Shown one piece after another: positions 20,865-31,812 of a DNA stretch of 64,000 nt. This DNA is from Agapetus fuscipes (taxonomy: Eukaryota; Arthropoda; Insecta; Trichoptera; Glossosomatidae). The notes under the pieces are model-generated. The model was not told the origin of the DNA, ran no database searches, and worked only from the letters and a program-made list of their open reading frames with translations. The position numbers were made by a program, and so were the translations under genes. Within the stretch, counting starts at the first letter, position 1. The number at the start of each line of letters is the position of its first letter. The stretch covers positions 5,766,001 through 5,830,000 of the forward strand of contig OX637345.1 in NCBI GenBank assembly GCA_951799405.1. The letters are read 5' to 3'.

Positions 20865-21045
20865 ATGAAAAAGATTATGACTCTGGAGGGAATGAAAGAA
20901 GTATCTAAGGACAAAAAGAAATGGCGGTTGATCTGTAATGTTTGCGGCTAGGGTTTGTTAAATTGGAATTGGTTTTCTGTTTTAGTTTTGATGTCCATAG
21001 ATATTATTATTTATTGCTTTAAAAAATGTACTTTTTCGTGTATGT
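20865..21045 (+). mobile_element. LINE-3 3' end (RT C-terminus plus 3' UTR)
   Basis: The frame MTLEGMKEVSKDKKKWRLIC is the extreme reverse-transcriptase C-terminus. The UTR that follows leads directly into the SINE-C start at 21046, as at 13060 and 30780. Confidence 0.7.
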
Positions 21046-21305
21046 TCCTTGACTTATAGGTTGGTATGCGGCTGACCACCTATGCTGTAAAAAATGGTTC
21101 ACTTTGCCAATGTCACCCCTGTTACAGAGAAGGACGGCAAGAGTTGCAGGGTGCATGTCCATTTTAGATTTGGGTTTGTATGTGGTAGGTTCAGATGCGG
21201 CATGCGCAAGCGCGAACTTGTACGTGTCTGGTTGTGAAAATGCATGTTATGTGAATCTCCAATGTAACATATTTTTGCAACTTATATTAGATTAGATTAG
21301 ATTAT
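21046..21305 (+). repeat. SINE-C copy, full length
   Basis: Boundary TTCCTTGACTTATAGGTTGG, then GGTTCACTTTGCCAATGTCA, and the 3' end TTTGCAACTTATATTAGATT with a (TTAGA)n tail. Confidence 0.9.
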
Positions 21306-21307
21306 GG

Positions 21308-21397
21308 GAGAACTTACATTATTCTCGACGTGTCGTTGGCAACGTAGCTAACGTCTGTATGAGGCACCCTTTCAGCACGGCGATTGAGGATGAACTG
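21308..21397 (-). repeat. CTGAAGA foldback family, partial
   Basis: GAGAACTTACATTATTCTCG, then ACGTAGCTAACGTC and GAGGATGAACTG. This is the inverse of the element at 29855-30011. Confidence 0.75.
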
Positions 21398-21769
21398 TAT
21401 TGATACTTGTGAATTCCATTCAGAAGATTTTTATAGATTTTTTTCTAGAAAATTTCGATGGACACATCGTTTGGTAAAACTTTATTGAGTTAAAAGATAA
21501 TCTTTCAAAAAATTTTGAAGTTAAATAAATCCATGTTTTATTAAATAAAGTAAGATTGAAAGAAACAAGTACCATTTCGGCAAAAATACTTCGTAGAAGA
21601 TTGACAAAAATAATGTTGAACATGAAAATGAAAAATGATGCTTTTACCAGGAGAAGATAAGAGAATTTTGAGGAAAATAAACTTTTTAAACAACGTTTTA
21701 ATTTTTTTGAAAAACACCCTAAAACATTTTTTTTGTCTAAATCAAAGGTACCTTCTATAATATAATCTT

Positions 21770-21825
21770 GCCAACCTTTCCTGAAACAGGGCTGACATTG
21801 GCAAAGTGAACCATTTTTTACAGTA
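21770..21825 (-). repeat. SINE-C internal fragment
   Basis: Only the block CCTGAAACAGGGCTGACATT to ATTTTTTACAGTA remains. Confidence 0.7.
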
Positions 21826-21969
21826 CCTTAAGTATAATATAGCTATTAGGGAAAAAAATACAAGTGCCATTTCCTTTTCTCTTACTCTTAAACTTTTCAC
21901 GTAGCCTCAACAGTTCATGCATCAATGGTAGATAAGCCAAACAAGCACTGGAGGGATAATAAATAATAA

Positions 21970-22212
21970 TCTATAATCTAAGTTGTAAGGATATATTCAT
22001 TTAAAGCTCTCAGATGTATGCCCACAAACCAACAAGTGTAGTTCGCGCTTACAAATGCTGAATGTGTACTTACAAATAAAATCCAAACCTCAAATGAACA
22101 TAAGCCCCACAACTTTTGCCGACCTTCCCTGAAACAGGGGTGACATTGGCAAAGTGAACCATTTTTTACAGTATGGGTGGTCAGCCTCATACCAACCTAT
22201 AAGTCAAGGAAT
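21970..22212 (-). repeat. SINE-C copy, full length
   Basis: From ATAATCTAAGTTGTAAGG to the boundary TATAAGTCAAGGAATA. By eye it is very similar to 3195-3425 and to the plus copy 33634-33880, which share the CATCTGAGAGCTCTAAATG variant. Confidence 0.9.
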
Positions 22213-23056
22213 ATGAATAATAAATTACATTTAAATATAAAAAAGAGCAAAACCTTACAAAGAAATCTATACAAAAAAAAGTCAAAAATTTCCTATGCAA
22301 AAAAATGTAGCAAATGAATACACCAACATTAGAAATCAACATTGCAGATTAGCCGCCACTTCTTCCTGTCCTTGCATACTTCCTGGATGAAACCTGAAAA
22401 TCCTTCAGATCCCACTCGGCAAAAGCGAAAGTCACTTAGACAAATTTTGCGTTTGTGGGTTAAGCGCTCAGGCTTTGTTATGGACTCGTTTGTACAATGA
22501 ATGGAATCACTCAAAAAGAAAGCACTCTAGCACACAAGTATAAAACTCTACGTTAAAACGCCACCATCCATTGTTATATTAAAACATAAACTCTCAACGA
22601 GACGCTGCTTCAGTTTCTTTAGATATATTTTTATGAAACGTTTTTATAATGTTGTATACTTGGGGCATGATTCTAAAGTAAGGGTGGCTATTGTTATAGG
22701 TCTCATGACGCAAGCGATTGTTCATTCTCGAGAAAATAATGATGTGCTTATTAAAATGTTAAGCGATTGGGTCATCCCGTTGTTGAAGAAAAAATATTTG
22801 CTCTCATTATATTTTGTGCTTGGTAGAAAACATAATTGAGTATAAAAAATAAATGGTATTTTTTTAATGTGCTCCATAAATAATATAATTTCAAATTGAT
22901 CAAGTGAAACAACATTGTGGTAAGCCATTATAAAGGTTTATTTTAAAAATTGATAATTAAAACTTTGTTTATTACCACTTGAGTACATATTTTAATTCAA
23001 TAACGTTTTCGGTATCTCTACCATCTTTAGTTGAACTTATAGAACCTTGTAGCCAT
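22213..23056. other. Mostly unexplained intronic sequence
   Basis: A minus-strand remnant at 22329-22390 encodes QEVCKDRKKWRLICN, the LINE-3 C-terminus. The rest is AT-rich with no recognised gene. Confidence 0.4.
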
Positions 23057-23280
23057 TGCTATGACTAATAGGTTGGTATAAGGTTAACCCCCAATCTGTA
23101 TAAATTTGATTAACTTTGGCTAATGCCACCTCAGTTTCAGTAAAAGGTAGCAGGAGTTGTCAGGCTCATGTTCATGTGAGGTTTGGTTTATTTTGTAAGT
23201 TCACTTACAGCATGTGTAAGTGCGAACTTACATGTACCTGCTTATGGGCAAGCATTAAATATGAGCCTTAAGAGCGCTCT
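23057..23280 (+). repeat. SINE-C copy, diverged
   Basis: GCTATGACTAATAGGTTGGT to TATGGGCAAGCATTAAATAT. The middle retains GTTTGGTTTATTTTGTAAG. Confidence 0.7.
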
Positions 23281-23466
23281 CGAATATTTTTAATTTTAAA
23301 ATCTGCGTTCGCTTAATACCTATCTATGCCACAGCCGCGCGCTCGGAGGTCTTATTTTGTAGTTTTTGAAAGGTACGTATATTAACTTATAATATCTGTG
23401 GACTAGAAATTATTTTAACCAAAAAAGACATATATATATATGTCTCAACTTACTTACGAAAATGGT

Positions 23467-23548
23467 CATTAGTAATAAAAATAACAAAGAACTTCACAGT
23501 TGCATTTCATTAGTAATAAAAATAACAAAGAACTTCACAGTTGCATTT
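23467..23548 (+). repeat. Perfect 41-bp tandem duplication
   Basis: Two identical 41-bp units, 23467-23507 and 23508-23548, each starting CATTAGTAATAAAAATAAC and ending CAGTTGCATTT. Lack of divergence implies a recent slippage or an assembly duplication. Confidence 0.9.
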
Positions 23549-23764
23549 CCATGTGTACAAAAAACTCGGCACAACGAAAAAAAAATCTTGAATGTTGGTG
23601 CCATTTCAAATAATGGCTGCCGACTAGACCGGAAATAACTAGAGTTGACAGATAACACACGTTATAAATATTGTGATCGCCAAAGTCGTGGCAATATTTC
23701 ATATTTCATATTTAACTTTATCACTCATTTCATTATAACCACTGCAACGTGTGACAGGAGAGAA

Positions 23765-23995
23765 ACGCAAGTGGTAGCATGTCGCTGCCTTTGTTCTTGT
23801 TTGCCGTAGAGACCATTAAGCTAATTTTACATGAGCAATTTTTGCATGTGTACTGGACCAATGTGTCTTATGAAAACAGGAAATTGATTTCAAAAATATT
23901 TAAAACAGCTCTCACATTACGAATTTTACGCTTATTCTTAGCTCAGATTGTGAAGAATTTTATTCTTATGACAACTGCAGTATGTATCAAATCAG
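23765..23995 (+). mobile_element. MITE-H copy
   Basis: Contains CTTGTTTGCCGTAG, then ACATGAGCAATTTTTGCATG, TGTACTGGACCAATGTGTCT and CTCAGATTGTGAAGAATTTT. Matching pieces lie at 34070-34166, 42440-42535, 53325-53552, 63905-64000 and (3' end) 21895-21950. The most complete copies begin near GTGCTTGTTTG and end near CAAACAAGCAC, giving short terminal inverted repeats. No coding capacity. Confidence 0.65.
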
Positions 23996-24162
23996 CACGT
24001 TAGTTTCCGCTCCTCTATGTTATTACTCATAGTAGCTTGCAGTACACTTTTTGGCAGCCATTTTTTTATGCCGGTCAGATAGACTCAACCTTTTCCATCC
24101 TTCAACATCAAAACTAAAAATTTTCAACAATAAATCAATAGTTTCGCAAATTATATTTTTAG

Positions 24163-24345
24163 TAATAATAATATCAGGATGATTTTTGCGAGCGCTGTTT
24201 TTGTGTAAATCACACCCCAAGAGCCCCCAGCGAGCTTGGTCGTCGCTAAAGAAAGCGTCGATTCTCAATCAAGACCAAGTTGCTGTAGGGCTGGATGAAC
24301 TTTGGTGACGGGTCTTGGTAATGGTTTGTGTATTTCCACTTTATT
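24163..24345 (-). repeat. SINE-B copy, head truncated
   Basis: Tail AATAATAATATCAGGATGAT, then TTGTGTAAATCACACC and CTGGATGAACTTTGGTGACG. The tRNA head is missing. Confidence 0.85.
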
Positions 24346-24659
24346 AATTCATTAGAACTTTGAAAAACATTAAATAAAAAAAAAAACAAGTTTTTAGTTA
24401 CTCGTAAGCGTAACTACAGATGTTATGGATATGTGAAGGTTCCAAGGAATTTTATGAAAAAAGTGGTCAATATAGTGCATACACGCAGAATTTCTTAGTA
24501 AATATTTAGTTTTTACATACTGTACAATTGCGTTTCCTTTCTCGCAATTTCGCTTTCTTGATGACTAAAATTATTTTTTAGCGTAAAATCCGTAGGAAGT
24601 AGAATGTCGACCGATTATTTCTAAAATAGTAATAATAAATTTCTAAGTTAAGTATCAAA

Positions 24660-24865
24660 GTCTTAATCTAAATTAAAGTTGCAAAGATATATATCATTTC
24701 AGATTCATATTAAATACATTCCCACAAGCACACACATAGTAGTTGAACATAAGCCCTGCAACTTTTGTCGACCTTCCCAGAAACAGGGGTGACATTAGCA
24801 AAGTTAACCATCTTTGTACAGTATGGGTGGTCAGCTTCATACTAACCTATAAGTCAAGGAATGTA
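24660..24865 (-). repeat. SINE-C copy
   Basis: From AAGTTGCAAAGATATATATC to CATACTAACCTATAAGTCAA. Internally deleted around 24745. Confidence 0.85.
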
Positions 24866-25879
24866 TTATTAAGAAATTGTTGATTGCAAAAAATAATATT
24901 TTTGTAAAAATGTAACATGGAAAATCGTAAAATGTTCTCGCTTCGAAAATGTTGCATATCACTTGCCGACGAAACAAAGGTTTGTTATGAGATAGTTTTA
25001 GCGAAAAAAAAAAAGTGCCGCAGGTCCCGCCTTCTGTGAGCGTTGGCGCTCGACTGAGGTTTACCCCGCGAATCTCGCATTTAAAAGCCATTTGTAAAAT
25101 AATAATAAAAAATACATCTTGTGAAATAAAAAATTTGAAAAAAAATACAACTAAGCTCAAGATTATATTGTTCAATATTTGAAAATAATTGGGCACAAAT
25201 AACCATTTTTTGAGATTTTATTCGAAGATACAATGTACACTTTTTTGTCCGTTTTTGCTTCTAGATTTTTTTTTTTAATTCAGTTTTCTTCATCTGAATC
25301 ACATTTTAAATCACACCACAAACTAAAACAGGATATAAAGTATATTTGTAATTTTTTTTTAGATTTCAAAACACCACCAATTTACAGAAAAACTGGTTCA
25401 AAAATTGTATGTTTTCCACTTACCGCAAGAAGGTGTTCGTAATTTATATTTTTTCAAGTAATAAAAGCGTTTATAGACATATATTATTTGATGCATATTG
25501 CAAATGAAATGTTTAACTAACACTTAAAGTTATCAAAAATTTATATTTGTCCATATTTATTGAAAAAAAACCACGTCAAAAACTGTGTTTTCGAGAAATT
25601 TCCTAGCACCCTCTTAAATTTCAATAATCTTAGCAGCTTAGAGGCAGCTATAAAAGAGGCAACTTATTTCAGATTTATTTCCTTAAATGTGATTGATTTT
25701 GGTGTGTGGAACAAATTTATTTTCACACGTAGAAATAATATTAACTAATAATTTGTGTCGTCGCGTCTCACTTTATTTTGAAGTTTCTAACATTGTTAAC
25801 TTTAAAATTCTACAATTTTTTTTATATTTCTTAGATCCTTTATACCAGTTATATCCGTTTCTAGTCCATCTGTTTGGTC
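24866..25879. other. Unexplained AT-rich intronic sequence
   Basis: Several short open frames with no family resemblance. No repeat identified. Confidence 0.35.
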
Positions 25880-26155
25880 TTAAATCTAAATTTAAATCTA
25901 AATCTAAATCTAAATCTAAGCTGCAAAGATATGTATCATTTGAGATTCATATTAAATGCATTCCCACAAGCAGACACGCATAATTTCGCGCTCACACATG
26001 CCGCATGCGGACCTACAGTATAAATCACCCAATCTCAAATGAACATAAGCCCTGCAACTCTTGCCGACCTTCCCTGAAACAGGGGTGACATTGGCTTAGA
26101 GAACCATTTTTTACAGTATGGGTGGTCAGTCTCATACCAACCTATAAGTCAAGAA
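25880..26155 (-). repeat. SINE-C copy with expanded (AATCTA)n tail
   Basis: The tail TAAATCTAAATCTAAATC is expanded into a microsatellite at 25880-25920. It is followed by GCTGCAAAGATATG, CCTGAAACAGGGG and the CATACCAACCTATAAGTC head. Confidence 0.9.
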
Positions 26156-26624
26156 ATCAGTAATATATAATAGATATAAAAGAATAAGTAATGAATTTTC
26201 AGTGTTGATTTACAAACCATTTTTTTTTAATTTTGTATTCTATGGTAAAAGGGAACATTCAAACTATGGTTAGTGACTGAAGTTTAATTGCCATCCCGAA
26301 AACAAAAAAACAAAAACAAAAAATACTTCTACAAATAAATTAAACAACAAGAAAACTATCCACATAGTACGACCTATTTTTACTTCTTTCAAAAGCTTTC
26401 CATACTATGAATCTTAGTTAACAATTTGTTAAATGCACTCGAAAGTTCAAACAAAAAAGAAGCGGATTAAAAACCATCATTTTCATAAAAGTAGCTGTTA
26501 GCATCCAAGGGGAGCTTTTTCGACACTCTGTGCTTTAGTGAAAATTTTCAACAAAAGTGACACGCGACAGTTTGGCGGAGCTTTTTAAAAACTCACAGCT
26601 AAGTGCATGTCGCGAGTGATTCCA

Positions 26625-26965
26625 CGACGAATCGGCCACGGACAGTCTGTCCTCAGACAGGTTGACCACGGACAATCTGTCCTCAGACAGGTTGACCATG
26701 GACAAATCGGTCGCACGACTGTTCTTTCTCACGACTTTTCAGTCATTTGACACTTGGCCACAAATAGCTCGTCCATAGACAATACGATCACATCGACAGT
26801 TTGTCCAGTTTGAATTTTAAATTAACCACATTTTGGTCACATACGAAATATCGTCAACAGAATGCTCCGTCCCAGAAAACTTCAAATTATCAAAATGACT
26901 AAAACAACAAAGATTTCTTGGAGAGCAAGATTTCTGCGATTGAGCTGTCTATGGACCAAAGCAAC
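26625..26965. repeat. Degenerate word array with perfect short duplication
   Basis: Words CGACGAATCGGCCACGGACA and CATTTTGGTCACATAC. Within it, a 30-bp unit (GGACA-x-TCTGTCCTCAGACAG) is tandemly duplicated at 26638-26697 with one or two differences. The right end contains GATTTCTGCGATTGAGCTGT, the family end motif. Confidence 0.65.
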
Positions 26966-27583
26966 TACCTAACTTAGCTACACATATAGTGAAACTTCTT
27001 GCCACGTTATCCTCGAAGGGCTTCACATGTGGCGAGTGGAACCTACTTATTTTTGCAGGTTAGAGGGCCAACCGTACGTCAAGATTCAGTTGAAATGGGA
27101 GCTTCCCGGCTCCTGAGGGGGCTATTAATTATTTCTGGTGAAGAAAGAAAAAGAAAAATAAAAAGAAAAATAAATTCTAACAAAGAAAGTGAACAAAGGA
27201 AATGTCAGAGGAAAGCGCGGAAGGGGAAGGCCGAGGAAAGAATGGTTGGACCAAATATGAGATTGCGAAACAATGGAACCTGCAGAGTGAGAATAAGAGA
27301 AGAGTATGTACAAAAAAGGTGATGAATATTGAGGAAATGAAAGTGGTTTGTAAGGACAGAAAAAAGTGGAGGCGCGTCTGCGGAGGTACCGGCCACCCCT
27401 AGTGGAACGGCGGCAGGATACACATAGACAGACAGGAGGCTAAGTAAACCTTGCCGGTTCTTTATTTTGGGGTTTGAAATGAGCAGCGAAACGGGAAATC
27501 CTTTCTGACACCCTCAGTGGGATTTGAACCTAATCTCGCGGCATGGAATGCAAGCACTCTACCAACTGAGCTATCGACCGGAT
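26966..27583 (-). repeat. SINE-A copy interrupted by a LINE-2 fragment
   Basis: The 3' half lies at 26966-27135 (AACTTAGCTACACATATAGT to TTATTTCTGGTGAAG) and the 5' half at 27440-27583 (GGCTAAGTAAACCTTGCCGG to CCAACTGAGCTATCGACCGG). The 27136-27439 segment splits it, so the LINE-2 fragment arrived later. Confidence 0.85.
27136..27439 (+). mobile_element. LINE-2 fragment, reverse transcriptase C-terminus
   Basis: The frame contains GRGKNGWTKYEIAKQW, EEMKVVCKDRKKWRRVCG and GTGHP-stop, then GGAACGGCGGCAGGATACA. It has the same ending as the LINE-2 copy at 28240-28935. It is inserted in a SINE-A. Confidence 0.8.
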
Positions 27584-28239
27584 TTTGTGGCCAAATTATC
27601 TTTGGTCGTTTTGTCGTGAGTTGCACTCTGAGAGAGTCCGCGGTTGCCAAAAAGGCATCTGAAAAGGCATTCGGGGTGTGGGCCTTTGTAAAAACACCGC
27701 TGGGACTAGTTGTTGTATGTAACGCGAACGAAGTGCCTTTTGATGATAAAGTTTTTGTTCCCGCGGGGCACTAGGACAAAAAGCTTGGCAAATGGATACA
27801 ACTAGTGACTTAAAGCTCCGGGCGAGAAATTTACACGCCTAAAATACCGGTAATTTTTCATCTTTACCGGTTTTTATCTTTATTTTCTGATTTATACGAA
27901 CTACAAGTGGCAAGGCAATAATAAATACACAAAAAAAAAGGTTTGATGCAAAAAAGGAGAATGTGTTTCATACATATTGTATGGTAACGATTTTACCGCA
28001 AGATGAGCTGCTCACGCGCAGCCATGTCTAATCGTTTTGTAGTATTAAAAGTCCAAAATTTACAGATAATATAACCTGGTTTTGTAATTCAATATAACGG
28101 TTCTTTCGTTTACAAAATAGCGACGCAGTATTTATTGCTGATTCAGCATCGGAACTTTAGGCAATGTTCACTAGTCTGAACCATGCTCTGTGTGTGAACA
28201 AGTTGAAAATTAAGAACTGATTTTTGACAGAACGGATAA
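27584..28239. other. Unexplained GC-richer stretch and hAT-like remnant
   Basis: 27605-27775 is noticeably GC-richer, with an open frame containing EKAFGVWAFVKTPLGLVV and NEVPFDDKVFVPAGH before a stop. I do not recognise it. Around 27835-27880 ATACCGGTAATTTTTC words recur, similar to 28990-29060, 31480 and 32035, and may be a hAT-type remnant. Confidence 0.35.
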
Positions 28240-28935
28240 AAATAAAGAATGCACGTTTATGTTGAATGGTACGAAAGTTGAAATTGTGAATGAATTTAGA
28301 TACTTGAGAAGTATGTTTGAGAAGAATGGAAAGATGACAAGAGAACTTAAGAATAGGATGATAGGATGTGTAAGGGAAAGCAAGTGGTCGGTGCAATAGG
28401 AAGAATAGCAAAGAACAAACGATTGACGATGGATCTGAGAATGGCGGTACACAATGGCATATTGTTACCGACTTTGATGTATGGAAGTGAAGCATGGACA
28501 GTGAACGATAGCGAAATGAGTAAAGTATGTATGGTGAAAATGAAGCATTTGAGAAGCATGACATGAAAAACTCTGAGGGATAGAGTTAGGAATGAATGGG
28601 TAAAAAAATAATGTAATTTGAAAGAGGATGTGAAAGTTAAGGTACAAAAGAATGTGATGAGATGGTTTGGGCATGTGGACAAAGTTTGTATACAAAGAAA
28701 ATGTGGAAGGAAAAAGAGGGAAGGGACGACTGAGAAAAGTATGGAGTGATCAGATTGAGGAGATTGTGAAAGAATGGGATATACAAAGTGAGCGTAAAAG
28801 AAGAAAATGCATAAAAAAGATGATGGGTATGAATGAATTGAAAGGGATATGTAAGGATAGGAAAAAATGAAGGCAGCTCTACAGAGGCTCTGGCCACCCC
28901 TAGCGGAATGGCGACAGTTACAGTTACAGTAATTT
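28240..28935 (+). mobile_element. LINE-2 fragment, longest copy
   Basis: Translated pieces in order: VEIVNEFRYLRSMFEKNG, VVGAIGRIAKNKRLTM, AVHNGILLPTLMYGSEAW, MKHLRSMT, NVMRWFGHVDK, GICKDRKK and RGSGHP. This is the post-catalytic region of an insect non-LTR reverse transcriptase (YLGS...LYGSE-W...RWFGHV...CKDR). At least three frameshifts or stops interrupt it. The 3' tail is (ACAGTT)n at about 28914-28931. Confidence 0.9.
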
Positions 28936-29854
28936 CCTTGCATGCTCCAACCCATATGTGAGTTTTCATACAAAGCTTGATGATGAGCCAAAAAAACGGG
29001 GTTTGCAATTTTTAATACCGGTTCTTTCTTTTCCCATAGAACGGTATTGTAATTTCATCCCACGTGTGAACCCCTACTTGCCCCCTGTATTTTCTGATAT
29101 TCTGTATTGAAACAGCAACTACGCAGAGGGCAATAGAAAAGTTGGAGGGTCGTTTAGTGTACAAATGTGTATGTTTTTAGTTCTGTGTCGGAAATGAAAT
29201 GTCTCATTTGAGTCACATAATGTAAAATAAGGTTTACTGATGTTAAAGGAGGCACGTGTAAATTATGGCAGCCTTTAAATTCAAGGTTTGGTATTTGAAC
29301 AATGTTGGAATTAAAATGGTCACTTTGTATTACGTACATGACATTTGTATGGTATTTTGAAATAACAATTTATTCATAAATTGTGTTTAACAGGCTATAT
29401 AATTACATGAAATGTAACATCTGTATACATAAAATCAAACGTATATATGAAGTTATGTATGTTTGTCTTGTATGGATGGACTCCTAAACTACTGAACAGA
29501 TTGCGATAAAACTTAGGGCGATTCTCTACATGCCTCTTATTTTTCTGCATAATAATTAATACTGGAGCAATAAAGGAAATGTATTAAAAAAAATCAAATA
29601 AAAAATAAATATTGTTAGGTTTAGGTTGGAATTACGTTCGTTTGACAAATTTACAATGATTATAACTACACCGTTAATTTTTTTTTTTGTTGATCGGATA
29701 GCATAATTCGGGTGGCTAGTGCCACTAAACGGCGCTGTATACAAATTGTCCAATTATTATTATTATAATGCCATCTAGTGATGTGGGCGTAAAACAAAAA
29801 ATAAAAGTGTAAATGTTCGTGACAGATCTAGTCATAATTAATACGTTCGCTCAA
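28936..29854. other. Unexplained intronic sequence
   Basis: Includes 28990-29060 (AATACCGGTTCTTTC, AGAACGGTATTGTAATTTC), a possible hAT terminal remnant. The rest is AT-rich with no recognised gene. Confidence 0.35.
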
Positions 29855-30011
29855 AGGTATGCCGTGATTTGTGACAATTGTATAGAAAAAAAATCAGTTC
29901 ATCCTCAGTCGTCGTGCAGAGAGGCTGTCTCCTGAAGACGTTACCTACGACGCAAACGAAACTTCGAGAATAGTGTAAGTTCTCTTATAACGATTCGAGT
30001 AATATCCGATC
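29855..30011 (+). mobile_element. CTGAAGA foldback family, full copy
   Basis: Runs from AGGTATGCCGTGATTTGTGA to AACGATTCGAGTAATATCC. The core CTGAAGACGTTACCTACGAC is followed by GCAAACGAAACTTCGAG. The same two ends are found inverted at 52840-53010. In better preserved relatives the core forms a hairpin (CGTTAGC against GCTAACG). Confidence 0.8.
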
Positions 30012-30606
30012 ATTTTTTTTTAACTGTGTAGTTATAATTATTGTAAAATAAATATGCTGTACAAACTTGGTTCACTTTTGCCAAAGCCACTTTAGCTTCA
30101 AGGAAAGACGGCATGATTTGCAATGTTTTTTTTGGCACGTTCCTCTCAAACTATCACGTGATTTTTTTGTATCATTATTAAGTCTACACAACTGATGATA
30201 ATTTTTCCAATTATTTTCACCAGTAATTCGCATCAAAAACAATCACTTTTCAAAAAAATCAAATTTCACATCGAAAAAAATCACACAGACATTTAATATA
30301 TCACCAAAGTTGAATGACAAACAGAGTATACAGGGAAAATCTATTTACGGAAACAAACTAAAACAAGGCAAATAAAATAAAATTCACTACAAATGAATTG
30401 ACAAAGTACATAATATGAAATATACGAAAATTGTATTATGATTTGCCAAATTAAATCACAATCGAGAATCACAGTTGAGCTAATAAATGGTCAAGCGGCC
30501 GTCGAGTGAAGTTAACTCTGTGAATGAATCAAATGTGAACGAAATCTTACATTAAGTTATTAACTTGAACCCTTAAATTAAATCAAATCTTCTTCTTCTT
30601 CCACAG

Positions 30607-30756
30607 ACGAGTTTCGCAGCAAGGTTGGCTGCGAGAATGACGTCCTCCAGATGTCCTGCAATCCGCACTCCCGGATAGCCGTCTACTCGGCCAGCTTCGG
30701 CAGGACGGAGTACGAGAGCATACAGTGTCCGCAGCCTCAAGGAGTTCCTGAAGAAA
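30607..30756 (+). CDS. eva-1: EVA-1/EVA1C homolog, exon: first half of Gal_Lectin domain
   Basis: EVA-1/EVA1C proteins are single-pass membrane receptors with extracellular SUEL-type lectin domains. The C. elegans protein acts as a Slit co-receptor in axon guidance. This exon follows a good acceptor (CTTCTTCTTCCACAG) and ends at a GTAAGG donor. It reads EFRSKVGCENDVLQMSC, then IAVYSASFGR and YESIQCPQPQG. It supplies cysteines 1-3 of the domain and the FGR motif, which corresponds to the YGR motif of rhamnose-binding lectins. The exon starts with the last two bases of one codon and ends with the first base of the next; the next exon matches this phase. Upstream exons (signal peptide, probably an earlier lectin domain) are not visible in the window. 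Confidence 0.93.
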
Positions 30757-30779
30757 GTAAGGGATCTTTATACTTAACT

Positions 30780-31175
30780 ATTGAAATGAAAGAAGTGTGT
30801 TAGGACCGGAAAAAATGGCAGTTGATCTGTAATGCTGGCGGTTAAGGCTAAGGCTTACAAAATTACAATTCTCATTTTTTATAGATTTTAATTTTAGTGT
30901 TTTACTTAGTGAGTGTTTGTTTTATATACTTAACTGCAATTAATTATTTGTCTTCCTTGATTTATAGCTTGCTATAAAGCTGACCACCCATACTGCAAAA
31001 AAAATGGTTCACTTTATCAATGTCACCCCTTTTTCAGGGAAGGTCGGCAAGATTTGCAGGGCAGGGCTCATGTTCATTTGAGATTAGGTTATTAAGTCCA
31101 AATACGGCATGTGCGAAACCCTTTGGGGATGACGCGACATGAAGTTACGCTATATGTGTAGATTATTTGCATTTA
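30780..31175 (+). mobile_element. LINE-3 end, SINE-C and SINE-A tail in series
   Basis: 30780-30954 is the LINE-3 C-terminus and UTR (GACCGGAAAAAATGGCAGTT, TTTTATAGATTTTAATTTTA). 30955-31110 is a SINE-C (TTCCTTGATTTATAGC, GGTTCACTTTATCAATGTCA) cut short. 31111-31175 is the SINE-A end (CCTTTGGGGATGACGCG, GTTACGCTATATGTGTAGAT). The last join implies recombination or template switching. Confidence 0.75.
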
Positions 31176-31613
31176 AGTGTCGTTTTATTTAAAAAAAATA
31201 TTTCACACGCAGCGTTTTGGTGTGGCGCAAATAAAAAATAAAATATTATATTAGTACAAAATTGCTCACCTCCTAGGGAAGTGAGAGCGCGTAATTTCTA
31301 GTGTAAAAATTCAAAAGCGTTTGCGGTGTTTGCCGTTCGCTGGATGAAAAATGATTATTTTATCAAACATTTGATATCATCACGTCGTTAGGCGAACCCA
31401 GAAGCTTAAAAAACCTCATAAATTACGTTTTTGCGAGGCAAGAGTGAGAGAGGGGTGTAGGGAATGAAGTGGTTTCTTAAATACCGGTATTTCGGCTTGA
31501 AAACTTCAGTTAAGACATGCATAAAAATAGTGTTGAGTCTATTCCTTTTTTAAACTACGATAAGGTTTATAAATTACTAGAAAACGCAATTGACTGCTAT
31601 CTTGGACTTTTGT

Positions 31614-31812
31614 ACCGGTCCGTAGTATAGTGGTAACGCTTCAGACTTGTGGGTTCGAATCCCGACGTAGCACAAAAAATAAACCATTTGTACTTTCAAA
31701 TATGCTCTTTGCTGTGTTGGAAAAATTCATACACATTTATCAAAGACCGCTCACTAAAGGTCCATCCAACCATACAGCAACTGGATCTTGCTTGAGAATT
31801 GGCGCTTTCTAT
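31614..31812 (+). repeat. SINE-B copy, 3' truncated
   Basis: Head ACCGGTCCGTAGTATAGTGG with B box GTGGGTTCGAATCCCGACG. It ends in the GAGAATTGGCGCTTTCTA block. The tail is missing. Confidence 0.85.

Noticed and set aside
28347..28991. Minus-strand open frame of over 200 codons with Phe/Ser/His-rich translation
   Set aside because: It is the antisense of the LINE-2 reverse-transcriptase fragment on the plus strand. The composition is that of a reverse-complemented Lys/Arg/Glu-rich protein.
1..30606. An upstream eva-1 exon (second lectin domain or signal peptide)
   Set aside because: I looked for Cys-rich lectin-like frames bounded by splice sites and found none I could defend. The GC-richer patches were explained by SINEs, LINEs or word arrays.
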